This document shows, piece after piece, positions 17,509 to 25,233 of a stretch of 64,000 nt of DNA. The first letter of the stretch is position 1. Each line of letters opens with the position of its first letter. A program made the translations under genes and the position numbers. The notes beneath the pieces were generated by a model that was given only the letters and a program-made list of their open reading frames with translations, was not told the origin of the DNA and did not search any database. This DNA comes from Nocardiopsis sinuspersici (GTDB lineage Bacteria > Actinomycetota > Actinomycetes > Streptosporangiales > Streptosporangiaceae): contig VWVT01000016.1 of assembly GCA_008638415.1 (NCBI GenBank), positions 1 to 64,000 on the forward strand, read 5' to 3'.

Positions 17509-17883
17509 TCATCCGGGGACGATCCCCTCGGGGTGCTCGGGCAGGAAGGAGCGCACCAGCTCGATCGGGCCGCGGATGCGGGCGTTGAACCCGGCCAGCT
17601 CCTCCGCGGGCACCCACAGCTCCAGGATCGTGCGCCCGCCGACCTGCCGAACGGGATACCGGGACGCGAAGCCGGCGTCCACGCGAAACCGCGTGACGTG
17701 CCCCTCCCCGTCGCGTGGCAGGTTCCACTCCCGCGCGATCCGCGCCGCGTAGTCCTCGTTGAGGACGGGATAGAAGACGGGCTGCCCGGGCAGGCGCGGC
17801 GGCCACTCCCTCCAGCCCGAATCCCTTACCAGGGCGAGTTCCGCCGGCCCGGTGGGCCGCCAAAGGGTGAACAGCTCCGACAT
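17509..17883 (-). CDS. Conserved actinobacterial protein, ADP-ribosylation/crystallin J1-type
   Basis: 124 aa. Starts LFTLWRPTGPAELALVRDSGWREWPPRLPGQPVFYPVLNEDYA and continues with REWNLP, VTRFRVDAGFASRYPVRQVGG and ELWVPAEELAGFNARI. This layout matches a small family common in Streptomyces and usually labelled ADP-ribosylation/crystallin J1, a name that is probably misleading because the long ADP-ribosylglycohydrolase domain is absent. No enzymatic residues can be named. Monocistronic. Confidence 0.7.
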   Translation of the reverse strand: MSELFTLWRPTGPAELALVRDSGWREWPPRLPGQPVFYPVLNEDYAARIAREWNLPRDGEGHVTRFRVDAGFASRYPVRQVGGRTILELWVPAEELAGFNARIRGPIELVRSFLPEHPEGIVPG

Positions 17884-18316
17884 GACTACCGTTTCCTCGG
17901 ACGCAACGTGGGCAGGAGCTTAGTCAGAGCTTGCGCAGTCCGCACCCGCTTTTTACCGGACGATCCGAAAATCGGTCCGTACAGCGGGAACACCACACTC
18001 ATACGAGGCGTTCTCTCAGGTGAAGCGCCCCAGACCAGACCCCGACCCCGATCGAAGGCCTGAGAGGCGCTCACCACAATCCATGCGCGGATGCACGCGC
18101 TCGTGTCGGTAATGGGGGTTTCCGACGCGTATTCAGACGCTGCATCCGCCTTCCCAGCGGCCAGACCGCACTCAGTGCACACTGGCCGCGCCCGCTGTGG
18201 CCCGCGTTGGGGGACGTGGGCCACAGCCATGTCCGGGGGTGTGCGGTCCGACCGCACACCCCCGGACCCTTCTCCTCCGAACGCCTCCCCGGCGCCGGGG
18301 CCCGGACCCCGGCCGC
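17884..18316. other. Intergenic region with a terminator at its right end
   Basis: About 430 bp between two genes on the minus strand. The only clear structure is the hairpin at 18231-18267; no gene was found. Confidence 0.5.
18231..18267 (-). terminator. Strong hairpin ending the dioxygenase operon
   Basis: GTCCGGGGGTGTGCGGT and ACCGCACACCCCCGGAC form a perfect 17-bp stem with a CCG loop, 50 bp beyond the stop codon of the intradiol dioxygenase gene. Confidence 0.85.
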
Positions 18317-19177
18317 TCAGCCGCGGCGGTCCAGGACGAAGTCGTACTCGGCGCGCAGGTGGGGGCGGTCGCACACGCGCCCGTCCGGCGCCCGGCCCGC
18401 CGGGTGCTCGGTGAAGGACACGACCAGGGCGTCCTTGGTCCCGAAGACCACGTCCGTCGCGAGGAAGTCCGCACCCTCGCGGAACAGGTGGGTGATGAGG
18501 CGGGCGTAGCCGGGCTCGTCGATCAGGAAGTGGATGTGCGCGGGACGGTACGGGCTGATGCCGGTACGCCCGACCAGGTCGCCGACCGGGCCGTCCACGG
18601 GGATGGTGTAGCCGAGCGGCGCGATGGTGCGCAGGCAGTAGGTGCCGTCCTCGCGTGTGCGGTACTTGGCGCGCAGCCGCGCCTCGTCCACCTCCAGTTG
18701 GGACTCGTAGGCGCCCTCGGCGTCGGCCTGCCACACGTCCAGGAGCGCCCCGGCCACGGGGACGCCGTCGGTGTCGGTGACGCGTCCGGTGACGTACAGG
18801 GGCGTGCCCTCGATCCCCTCGGACATGTCGTGGCCGAACGCGGCCTCCGGTGAGCCGTCGATGTGGAAGGGGCCCAGCACGGTCGCCGGGGTGGCGTCCT
18901 TCGAGAAGCGGTTGTTGAGCTGCACCACCAGCGTGCTCAGCCCGAGCACGTCCGAGGCCAGGATGAACTCCTGGCGCTTGTCGTCGCAGGCCTGCCCGGT
19001 GGCGGTCAGCCACCCGATCGCGGCCGCCCACTCGTCCTCGGTCAGCTCGACCTCGCGGGCGAAGGCGTGCAGGTGGCGCACCAGCGCGGTCAGCAGCCGG
19101 GCGGTGCGGGGGTCGTGGGCACTCCCCCAGCGCTCCACGGCCAGGTCGGTCAGGTTCTCCTCGGTCACGAACGCCAT
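18317..19177 (-). CDS. Intradiol ring-cleavage dioxygenase (catechol/hydroxyquinol type)
   Basis: 286 aa, Fe(III)-dependent enzyme that opens catechol-like rings between the hydroxyls. The N-terminal helical dimer domain (about 1-100) has the dioxygenase_N pattern. The catalytic domain shows GPFHIDGSP, then the ligand region YESQL and KYRTREDGTYCLRTIAPLGYTIP (tyrosine ligands) and PYRPAHIHFLI (two histidine ligands). The length and N-terminal domain fit hydroxyquinol 1,2-dioxygenase or catechol 1,2-dioxygenase; hydroxyquinol is slightly favoured by general likeness. It is last in a run with a citryl-CoA lyase-like gene and a CoA-transferase, so the ring-opened acid may be handled as a CoA ester. 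Confidence 0.85.
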   Translation of the reverse strand: MAFVTEENLTDLAVERWGSAHDPRTARLLTALVRHLHAFAREVELTEDEWAAAIGWLTATGQACDDKRQEFILASDVLGLSTLVVQLNNRFSKDATPATVLGPFHIDGSPEAAFGHDMSEGIEGTPLYVTGRVTDTDGVPVAGALLDVWQADAEGAYESQLEVDEARLRAKYRTREDGTYCLRTIAPLGYTIPVDGPVGDLVGRTGISPYRPAHIHFLIDEPGYARLITHLFREGADFLATDVVFGTKDALVVSFTEHPAGRAPDGRVCDRPHLRAEYDFVLDRRG

Positions 19178-19197
19178 GGGGACGGTCCTCCCGCGGT

Positions 19198-20064
19198 TCA
19201 GGGGCTCAGTGGGTCGGGTGTGTAGGGCGTGGGTCCGACGGACCGGTTGTTGAGGTCCACCGACAGGAAGACGTCGTTGGCGACGGGCTCGCGCAGCTCC
19301 TCGGCGAGCTGGCCGACCAGCCCCGCGGTACGGGCCAGGAGGGCGAAGCCGCGCAGGAGTTCGATGGGCAGCCCCAGGTCGGCCAGGGCCGCGCCGCACA
19401 CCCCGGCGCCGTTGAGCGGCAGCTCCTTGCCGAGGACCTCGGGGTGCACGCGTCCGACCGCCTCGAAGAGGGACAGGTGCGGGCCGAAGAGGTCCTCCTC
19501 TCGGGCGATGCGCATGAGCGCGGGGGTCCGCGGATCGCCCTGCTTGTGCACGTGGTGGCCGAGGCCGGGCACGAAGCGGCCCGCCTCGCGCTCGGCCCGC
19601 ACCGTGCGCAGCGCCACCTCGTCCCAGGAGGCGTCGTCGGCGGGCAGGTCGCCGCCCAGGGAGCGCAGCACCCCGTGCAGGAAGCGGCCGGTGTCCTCGG
19701 TGACGCCGAGGAAGCGCGATCCCCCGCCGAGCAGGCCCGCGGCCAGCGCGCCCTGGATCGAGTCCGGCGCGGACAGGTAGGTCAGGCGCGTGACGATGGC
19801 GGTGGGGGTGAACCCGTGGTCGGCCAGCGCGGCGAGCACCGCCTCGAAGACGCGGGTCTCACCGCGGCTCGGGCGGCGCTGGGCGGCCAGCCAGAAGGCG
19901 AGCTCTCCGAACCCCACCTCGCCCATGACGTCCTCGGCCAGGTCCTGGCCCAGCAGGGTGATGGCGGTGGGGCTGGAGGCGCCCAGGGCGGTGGGGTAAC
20001 CGGTGTGCCCGGGCGGTTCCGGCTCCGCGCCGGAGTCCCCGGGCCGTTCGCGGTGCTCGCTCAT
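19198..20064 (-). CDS. Citryl-CoA lyase-like protein (citrate synthase fold)
   Basis: 288 aa, shorter than citrate synthases (about 370-430). The conserved loop reads VPGLGHHVHKQGDPR (about residues 175-189) where citrate synthases have GxGHRVYK, so one catalytic His region remains. The first catalytic His motif (HGGA) is replaced by FLGVTEDTG, a feature of the subgroup annotated as citryl-CoA lyases. The likely reaction is C-C cleavage or formation at a citrate-like CoA thioester. Its ATG overlaps the stop of the CoA-transferase gene (ATGA), arguing that the transferase supplies the CoA ester it cleaves. The substrate is unknown. Confidence 0.75.
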   Translation of the reverse strand: MSEHRERPGDSGAEPEPPGHTGYPTALGASSPTAITLLGQDLAEDVMGEVGFGELAFWLAAQRRPSRGETRVFEAVLAALADHGFTPTAIVTRLTYLSAPDSIQGALAAGLLGGGSRFLGVTEDTGRFLHGVLRSLGGDLPADDASWDEVALRTVRAEREAGRFVPGLGHHVHKQGDPRTPALMRIAREEDLFGPHLSLFEAVGRVHPEVLGKELPLNGAGVCGAALADLGLPIELLRGFALLARTAGLVGQLAEELREPVANDVFLSVDLNNRSVGPTPYTPDPLSP

Positions 20065-21278
20065 GTTCCGTCCTCTCGCTGTTCGGGCTCGGCCAGCCAC
20101 GCGCGCAGGTCCGCGCCGTGCTCGTCCAGGTCGGGCGGGGGAAGCCGGTAGGAGGCGGGGGTGGCGGAGAAGCGGATCGGGTTGCGCGTGGTGGGGACCG
20201 CGCGCTCTCCCCGTCCGACCTCCACCACCGGGTCCAGGTCGAAGCGCTCGGCCATGGCGAATCCGCCGTCGATGCCCTGGATGGGCCCGCAGGGCACCCC
20301 GGCGGCCACGAGCAGGTCGAACCACTCCAGCGCGCCGCGCGCGGCGAGCCGTTCGACCAGGACCGGGCGCAGTTCGGCGCGGTGGGCGGTGCGGGCGGCG
20401 TTGGTGGCGAAGCGCTCGTCGTCCGCGGCCCCGGCGATGCCCAGCACCTCGCACAGGGACCGGAACTGGCGGTCGTTGGCCGCGGTGACGATGAGGTCGT
20501 CGTCGGCGGTGGGCAGGGGCTCGTAGGGGAACACGCTGGGGTGGGCGTTGCCCATGCGCGTCGGCACGGTCCCGCCCGCCACGTAGGCGGAGCTGTGGTT
20601 GACCAGCCCGGTCAGCGCCGAGGAGAGCAGGTTGACCTCGACCCGCTGGCCCTCGCCCGTGGCGTCGCGGTGGCGCAGCGCGGCGAGGATGCCGATGGCG
20701 GCGTGGTTGCCCGCCATGACGTCGAACACCGAGATGCCCGCGCGGTAGGGCTGCCCGTCCGGGTCCCCGGTCAGGCTCATCAGGCCGGAGACCGCCTGCA
20801 CCATGAGGTCGTAGCCGGGGACGTCGCGGCCCGCGCCGGTGCCGAAGCCGGTGATGGAGCAGTAGACCACGCCGCCGTTGGCGGCCTGGACGCTGTCGTG
20901 GTCGAGTCCGAAGCGCGCCAGGCCGCCGGGGCGGAAGTTCTCGATCACCACGTCGGCGCGGCGGGCGAGCTCGCGTGCGGCCGCCGCGTCCTCCTCCTCG
21001 CGCATGTCCAGCACCACGGAGCGCTTGTTGCGGTTCACGCCCAGGTAGTAGGTGGACACGTCGCCGCGCACGGGCGGTTTCCACGAGCGCGTGTCGTCTC
21101 CCGCGGGCCCCTCGACCTTGACCACCTCGGCGCCCAGGTCGGCCAGCAGCATGGTGGCGTAGGGCCCGGCCAGGATCCGGGAGAAGTCCGCCACCAGCAG
21201 CCCGGCCAGCGGCCCGGCCGGGGCGCCGGTGTTCCCTCCCGTGGCCCCGGCCCGTGCGCGTGGGTCTTCCCCCGCCAT
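20061..21278 (-). CDS. CaiB/BaiF-family CoA-transferase
   Basis: Family III CoA-transferase that moves CoA between carboxylic acids. Signature blocks are LLVADFSRILAGPYATMLLADLGAEVVKVE near the N-terminus and VPGYDLMVQAVSGLMSLTG, where the Asp of GYD is the catalytic nucleophile, followed by NLLSSALTGLVNHS. The ATG at 21278 was chosen because a GAAGGG site sits 6 bp before it; the earlier ATG at 21284 would touch that site. It leads the minus-strand operon and faces the amidohydrolase gene across a promoter with repeated CGGAC/GTCCG palindromes. Confidence 0.88.
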   Translation of the reverse strand: MAGEDPRARAGATGGNTGAPAGPLAGLLVADFSRILAGPYATMLLADLGAEVVKVEGPAGDDTRSWKPPVRGDVSTYYLGVNRNKRSVVLDMREEEDAAAARELARRADVVIENFRPGGLARFGLDHDSVQAANGGVVYCSITGFGTGAGRDVPGYDLMVQAVSGLMSLTGDPDGQPYRAGISVFDVMAGNHAAIGILAALRHRDATGEGQRVEVNLLSSALTGLVNHSSAYVAGGTVPTRMGNAHPSVFPYEPLPTADDDLIVTAANDRQFRSLCEVLGIAGAADDERFATNAARTAHRAELRPVLVERLAARGALEWFDLLVAAGVPCGPIQGIDGGFAMAERFDLDPVVEVGRGERAVPTTRNPIRFSATPASYRLPPPDLDEHGADLRAWLAEPEQREDGT

Positions 21279-21293
21279 ACTCATCCCTTCGAC

Positions 21294-21318
21294 GTCCGTA
21301 GAACGGACATGAGTCCGT
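21294..21318. promoter_or_regulatory. Candidate IclR operator next to the CoA-transferase start
   Basis: GTCCGT-AGA-ACGGAC-ATGA-GTCCGT: two overlapping perfect palindromes. The second has the form CGGAC-N4-GTCCG, repeated at the opposite end of the same intergenic region. Confidence 0.6.
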
Positions 21319-21511
21319 TGGCAGGAGTCTGCACTCGGCCCCGGCCCGCGTCAACCCCCGAGATCGCCCCCGCGACCACCCCGGCACCGGCGGACAGGCC
21401 TTTGCCGATGAAGCCCGGCGGCCGGGGCTTCGCGACCAGGATCTTCCGCTCCCTCCCTTGACAGAAACGGCGACCTCACCAAGGGTGGAGCCCACCATCG
21501 CGACCACTTAG

Positions 21512-21525
21512 CGGACTACCGTCCG
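21512..21525. promoter_or_regulatory. Candidate IclR operator next to the amidohydrolase start
   Basis: CGGAC-TACC-GTCCG has the same CGGAC-N4-GTCCG architecture as the site at 21304-21317, about 60 bp before the amidohydrolase ATG. The two would let one regulator control both divergent operons. Confidence 0.6.
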
Positions 21526-21585
21526 AAAAAGGGGTGGATGGTACGGAGAACCGGTCAGCGAGGCGCTCACGGCGAGGAGTCCCCC

Positions 21586-23028
21586 ATGCACGAACCCAGC
21601 GATTTCCCCCCGGGCCGACCGGTGGTACTGCGCGGCGGCACCGTGCTGCCCATGGACGACGCGCGTACCGTCCTGAGCGACACCGACGTCCTGGTCGTCG
21701 ACGACCGCGTGGCCGCCGTGGGCCGCGACCTCGCGGTCCCCGAGGGCACCGCCGAGATCGACGCGGCCGGCGGCGTGGTCATGCCCGGCATGATCGACAC
21801 CCACCGGCACATGTGGCAGACCGCCATGCGCGGCTACGGGGCGGACTGGACCCTGACCCAGTACTTCGTCTGGTACTACCTGGAACACGGCAGGCACTTC
21901 CGCCCCGCCGACGTGCACGCGGGCAACACGCTCGCCGCCGTCGAGGCGCTGGAGGCCGGGGTCACCACCGTCGTGGACTGGTCGCACGGCCTACAGACCC
22001 CCGAGCACGCCGACGCGGCCGCGGAAGCGCTGCGCTCGGTACCCGGGCGCCACGTCCTGGCCTACGGCAACATCCAGCAGGCACCCGCCGAATGGGCCAC
22101 CGCGCCGGAGTTCCGCTCCTTCGTCGAACGCCACCGGGGAGGGGACCTGCTCGACGTGCAGATCGCCTTCGACGTCACCGGCGACCCGGAGTTCCCCGAG
22201 AGGCCCGCCTTCGAGGCCGCCCGCGACCTGGGGCTGGCCGTCACCACCCACGCCGGGGTGTGGGGCGCCACCGGCGACGACGGCGTCCGGCTCATGTACG
22301 AGCACGGGTTCATGGGCCCGGAGACGGTGTACGTGCACGCCGCCTCCCTGTCACGGGACTCCTACCAGCGCATCGCCGCCACCGGCGGTTCGGTGTCGGT
22401 CTCCACCGAGAGCGAGCAGAGCGCCGGACAGGGCTACCCGCCCACCTGGGAGCTCCGCGCGCACGGCATCCCGGTGTCACTGTCGATGGACAGCAGCGTG
22501 TGGTGGAGCGGCGACCTGTTCAGCGCCATGCGCACCACGCTGGGCGCCGACCGCTGCCGCGAGCACATGGAGGCCCAGCGGAGCGGGGACACCGTCACCC
22601 ACTCCGCCCTGCGCGCCGACCAGGTGGTGGGGTGGGCCACCCGGGGCGGGGCCGCCGCGCTGAACCGCGACGACCTGGGCCGGGTCGCTCCCGGCTGCAA
22701 GGCCGACCTGGTGCTGATCCGCAACGACGCCTCGCCCGTGTCCTTCCCCCTGCTCAACCCCTACGGCCACGTGGCCTTCCAGGCCCAGCGCGGCGACGTG
22801 CACACCGTCCTGGTCGACGGCCGGGTGGTCAAACACGAGCACCGGCTGGTCGGCGTGGACCTGGCGTCCGTGCGCCGGAGCGTGGAGGGCACCGTCGAGC
22901 ACCTGCGCACGGCCGTCGGCGAGCAGGAGTGGGCCGCGGGCATGAACCCCGACGTCCCCGAGTCGAAGGTCCTCGACAACCCCTACACCTACACCGACTA
23001 CCGCGACGCGGGCACCCACGGCCGGTGA
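21586..23028 (+). CDS. Amidohydrolase of the AtzA/TrzN/SsnA group
   Basis: 480-aa metal-dependent hydrolase or deaminase. The N-terminal composite domain leads to GMIDTHRHMWQTAMRG (HxH metal ligands, about residues 73-75), later TTHAG and YVHAASLS (His ligands) and MDSSVWWSGDLFSAMR (catalytic Asp region), then GRVAPGCKADLVLI typical of cytosine-deaminase-like amidohydrolases. The ATG at 21586 has GAGGAG 6 bp upstream. It is the first gene of an operon with two regulators and faces the CoA-transferase/lyase/dioxygenase operon. An N-heterocycle or amino-substituted ring is the likely substrate type, but this is inference. Confidence 0.85.
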   Translation: MHEPSDFPPGRPVVLRGGTVLPMDDARTVLSDTDVLVVDDRVAAVGRDLAVPEGTAEIDAAGGVVMPGMIDTHRHMWQTAMRGYGADWTLTQYFVWYYLEHGRHFRPADVHAGNTLAAVEALEAGVTTVVDWSHGLQTPEHADAAAEALRSVPGRHVLAYGNIQQAPAEWATAPEFRSFVERHRGGDLLDVQIAFDVTGDPEFPERPAFEAARDLGLAVTTHAGVWGATGDDGVRLMYEHGFMGPETVYVHAASLSRDSYQRIAATGGSVSVSTESEQSAGQGYPPTWELRAHGIPVSLSMDSSVWWSGDLFSAMRTTLGADRCREHMEAQRSGDTVTHSALRADQVVGWATRGGAAALNRDDLGRVAPGCKADLVLIRNDASPVSFPLLNPYGHVAFQAQRGDVHTVLVDGRVVKHEHRLVGVDLASVRRSVEGTVEHLRTAVGEQEWAAGMNPDVPESKVLDNPYTYTDYRDAGTHGR

Positions 23029-23044
23029 ACACCGGTGCCGGACC

Positions 23045-23060
23045 GTCCGCTGTCCGGACA
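23045..23060. promoter_or_regulatory. GTCCG/CGGAC repeat before the IclR gene
   Basis: GTCCG-N5-CGGAC (23045-23059) overlapping the perfect palindrome TGTCCGGACA (23051-23060) lies 46 bp before the IclR start. The half-sites are the same as in the divergent promoter but in the opposite arrangement, so autoregulation is possible but less certain. Confidence 0.35.
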
Positions 23061-23105
23061 CACGCCGGATATGCTGACGCTTCCACGACACCGACGGGAG
23101 TGACC

Positions 23106-23909
23106 ATGCCGCGCGAGGGCGCCGGACCCGACTTCATCGAGGCGCTGGCCCGGGGGTTGGACGTGATCCGGACCTTCCAACCGCACCAGCCGACGATGAC
23201 CCTGGCCGAGGTGGCCAAGGCCACCGGGCTGGCACGGCCCACCGCGCGGCGGATCCTGATCACCCTCCAGGAGCTGGGCTACGTGCGCTCGGGCCGGGCG
23301 GGCTACTCCCTGACCCCGCGCGTGCTGGAGCTGGGCGTGGCCTACGTGCGCTCGACCGGCCTCTGGGAGATGGCCCGCCCCCACCTGGAGGAGCTGTCCG
23401 AGCGCACCGGCGAGTCGTGCTCCATCGCCCAGCTCGACGGGTCGGACATCGTCTACGTCGCCCGTGTCGCGGTGCCCAAGATCGTGACGCTGGACGTGCA
23501 GATCGGTACCCGCTTCCCCGCGCTGCAGACGTCGCTGGGCAAGGTCCTGCTGGCCGCCCTGGAGGGCGAGGACGTCGACCGCGTGCTGGCCGAACCCACC
23601 CGGTCCGGACTCGTACCGCTGTGGCGGCCCGACCGCGAGGAGCGCGACGCCGTCCTGCGCGAGGTGCGCGCCCGGGGGTGGGCGCTGACCGACGAGCACC
23701 TGGCCCGGGGCATCCGCTCGGTCGCGGCACCGCTGCGGGACGGACGGGGCCGGGTGTTCGCCGCGGTCAACGTCAACACCCACGCCGCCGAGACACCGCT
23801 GGAGCACCTCGACCGCCACCACCTGCCCCTGCTGCTGCACGCGGCGGGCGAGATCAGCGCCGACGTCGCACGCCTGGAGTCCGTGCCGCAGATGACCCGC
23901 ACCCCCTAG
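23106..23909 (+). CDS. IclR-family regulator (PcaR/PobR-like)
   Basis: 267 aa. The N-terminal winged HTH (about residues 10-72; FIEALARGLDVIRTF, LAEVAKATGLARPTARRILITLQELGYV) and the C-terminal effector domain (ESCSIAQLDGSDIVYVAR, LGKVLLAALE, GIRSVAAPLRDGRG) match the PcaR/PcaU/PobR branch, which responds to aromatic-pathway acids. The ATG at 23106 has GGGAG 7 bp upstream; an in-frame GTG lies two codons earlier. Encoded directly after the amidohydrolase, it is the natural candidate to bind the CGGAC-N4-GTCCG sites. Confidence 0.88.
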   Translation: MPREGAGPDFIEALARGLDVIRTFQPHQPTMTLAEVAKATGLARPTARRILITLQELGYVRSGRAGYSLTPRVLELGVAYVRSTGLWEMARPHLEELSERTGESCSIAQLDGSDIVYVARVAVPKIVTLDVQIGTRFPALQTSLGKVLLAALEGEDVDRVLAEPTRSGLVPLWRPDREERDAVLREVRARGWALTDEHLARGIRSVAAPLRDGRGRVFAAVNVNTHAAETPLEHLDRHHLPLLLHAAGEISADVARLESVPQMTRTP

Positions 23910-23924
23910 AGCCGGGAGGACGCG

Positions 23925-24950
23925 ATGCCCGAGAGCGAGGCGGGCGCCCGGTCCGCACGGCACCCGACGATGGCCGACGTGGCCGCGCGCGTGGGTGTCT
24001 CCCGCCAGCTCGTCTCACTGGTGCTGGGCGAGCGCCCCGGCCCGAGCGCGCGGACCCGCGAACGGGTCCTGCGGGCAGCCGAGGAACTCGGCTACCAGGC
24101 GGACACGGCCGCGCGGCTGCTGCGCCGGGCGCGCAGCAGGCAGGTCGGCGTGCTCTTCGGCATGGGGTACCCCATGGACGCCCACCTGGTCGAGGCGCTC
24201 TATCCGGCCACCGCCGAACTGGGGTACGGCGTGGTGCTGAGCGCGATGGCCAGCACCCGCAGCGAACGCGAGGCGATCGGCGAACTGATGGGGCTGCGCT
24301 GCGAGGCGCTGCTCCTGATCGGCCTGTCCGCCGAGGCGCCCGCGGACCTGGCCCGGGTGGCCGAGCGGGTCCCCGTGGTGGAGATCGGCCAGCGCACCGG
24401 CGCGGAGGGCACCGACAGCGTGCGCACCGCCGACGCCGTCGGCGTCCGCCAGGCCGTCGAGCACCTGGTCGGGCTGGGGCACCGCGCGATCGTCCACGTC
24501 GACGGAGGCGGTCTGCCGGGCGCCGACGAACGCGTGCGGGGCTACGCCGAGACCATGCGCGGGCACGGTCTGGGCGACCGTGTCGAGGTCCTGTCCGGCG
24601 ACTACTCCGAGGAGGCGGGCGCACGGGCGGCCCGACGCCTCCTGGCCCGGGACTCCCTGCCCACCGCCGTGGTCGCGGCCAACGACCTGTGCGCGTTCGG
24701 GCTCGTGGCGACCCTGGTCCGCGCCGGGGTGAGCGTGCCCGGGGACGTGTCGGTGGTGGGGTACGACGACAGCCGGACCGCACAGCTGTCCTTCCTGCGG
24801 CTGACGTCGGTGCGCCAGGACGCCGAGCACATGGCGCGGCTGGCGGTACGCTCGGCGGCCGAGCGGCTCGACGGGGGCCGCACCCGCAGCCGCCACCTGC
24901 TGCTGGAGCCCTCCCTCACCGTGCGGGACAGCACCGCTCCCCCGCGCTGA
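23925..24950 (+). CDS. LacI-family transcriptional regulator
   Basis: 341 aa. The HTH MADVAARVGVSRQLVSLVLGERPGPSARTRERVLRAAEELGY is at about residues 16-57, followed by a periplasmic-binding-type sensor domain with VPGDVSVVGYDDSRTAQLSFLRLTSVRQD near the C-terminus. The start gives a 15-residue extension before the HTH. It lies 15 bp after the IclR gene, so probably in the same transcript. LacI members usually sense sugars; paired with an IclR regulator the effector is unclear. The last 17 bases belong to a 22-bp sequence repeated at 25051-25072. Confidence 0.88.
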   Translation: MPESEAGARSARHPTMADVAARVGVSRQLVSLVLGERPGPSARTRERVLRAAEELGYQADTAARLLRRARSRQVGVLFGMGYPMDAHLVEALYPATAELGYGVVLSAMASTRSEREAIGELMGLRCEALLLIGLSAEAPADLARVAERVPVVEIGQRTGAEGTDSVRTADAVGVRQAVEHLVGLGHRAIVHVDGGGLPGADERVRGYAETMRGHGLGDRVEVLSGDYSEEAGARAARRLLARDSLPTAVVAANDLCAFGLVATLVRAGVSVPGDVSVVGYDDSRTAQLSFLRLTSVRQDAEHMARLAVRSAAERLDGGRTRSRHLLLEPSLTVRDSTAPPR

Positions 24951-25072
24951 GGGGCCCGGACGCGGCCCGGCGCCCTCGGCCCCTTGGTACCAAGGCCGTC
25001 TCCCCCCACGGAGGTCCCGGTTCGCCCTGTCGGACGCGTTCCTCCTCCGGCCGCTCCCCCGCGCTGAGGGGC
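24934..25072. repeat. 22-bp direct repeat at the lacI 3' end and beside the IS end
   Basis: The 22 bases at 24934-24955 (the end of the LacI gene including its stop) recur exactly at 25051-25072, about 25 bp outside the IS right-end hairpin. Between them at 24982-24995 is CCTTGGTACCAAGG, a perfect 14-bp palindrome of unknown role. Confidence 0.6.
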
Positions 25073-25107
25073 AGGCACCACCGGCACCGGGAGACAGTTG
25101 ACTTCCT

Positions 25108-25127
25108 CCTCTTCCTGAAGGAAGAGG
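25108..25127 (-). other. IS605-type right-end hairpin
   Basis: A perfect 9-bp inverted repeat with minimal loop; in IS605 elements this end is where TnpA cleaves and where the guide RNA scaffold meets flanking DNA. Confidence 0.6.
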
Positions 25128-25233
25128 ATTCCGACCAGGCCTGGCGGCCCGGTGGCGCTACGCGCCTCACAGCGCGCACTGGTTCCTGCTTCACCGTCAT
25201 GGCACCCCAGAGGTCTCCGCAGGCTGGCACGGT

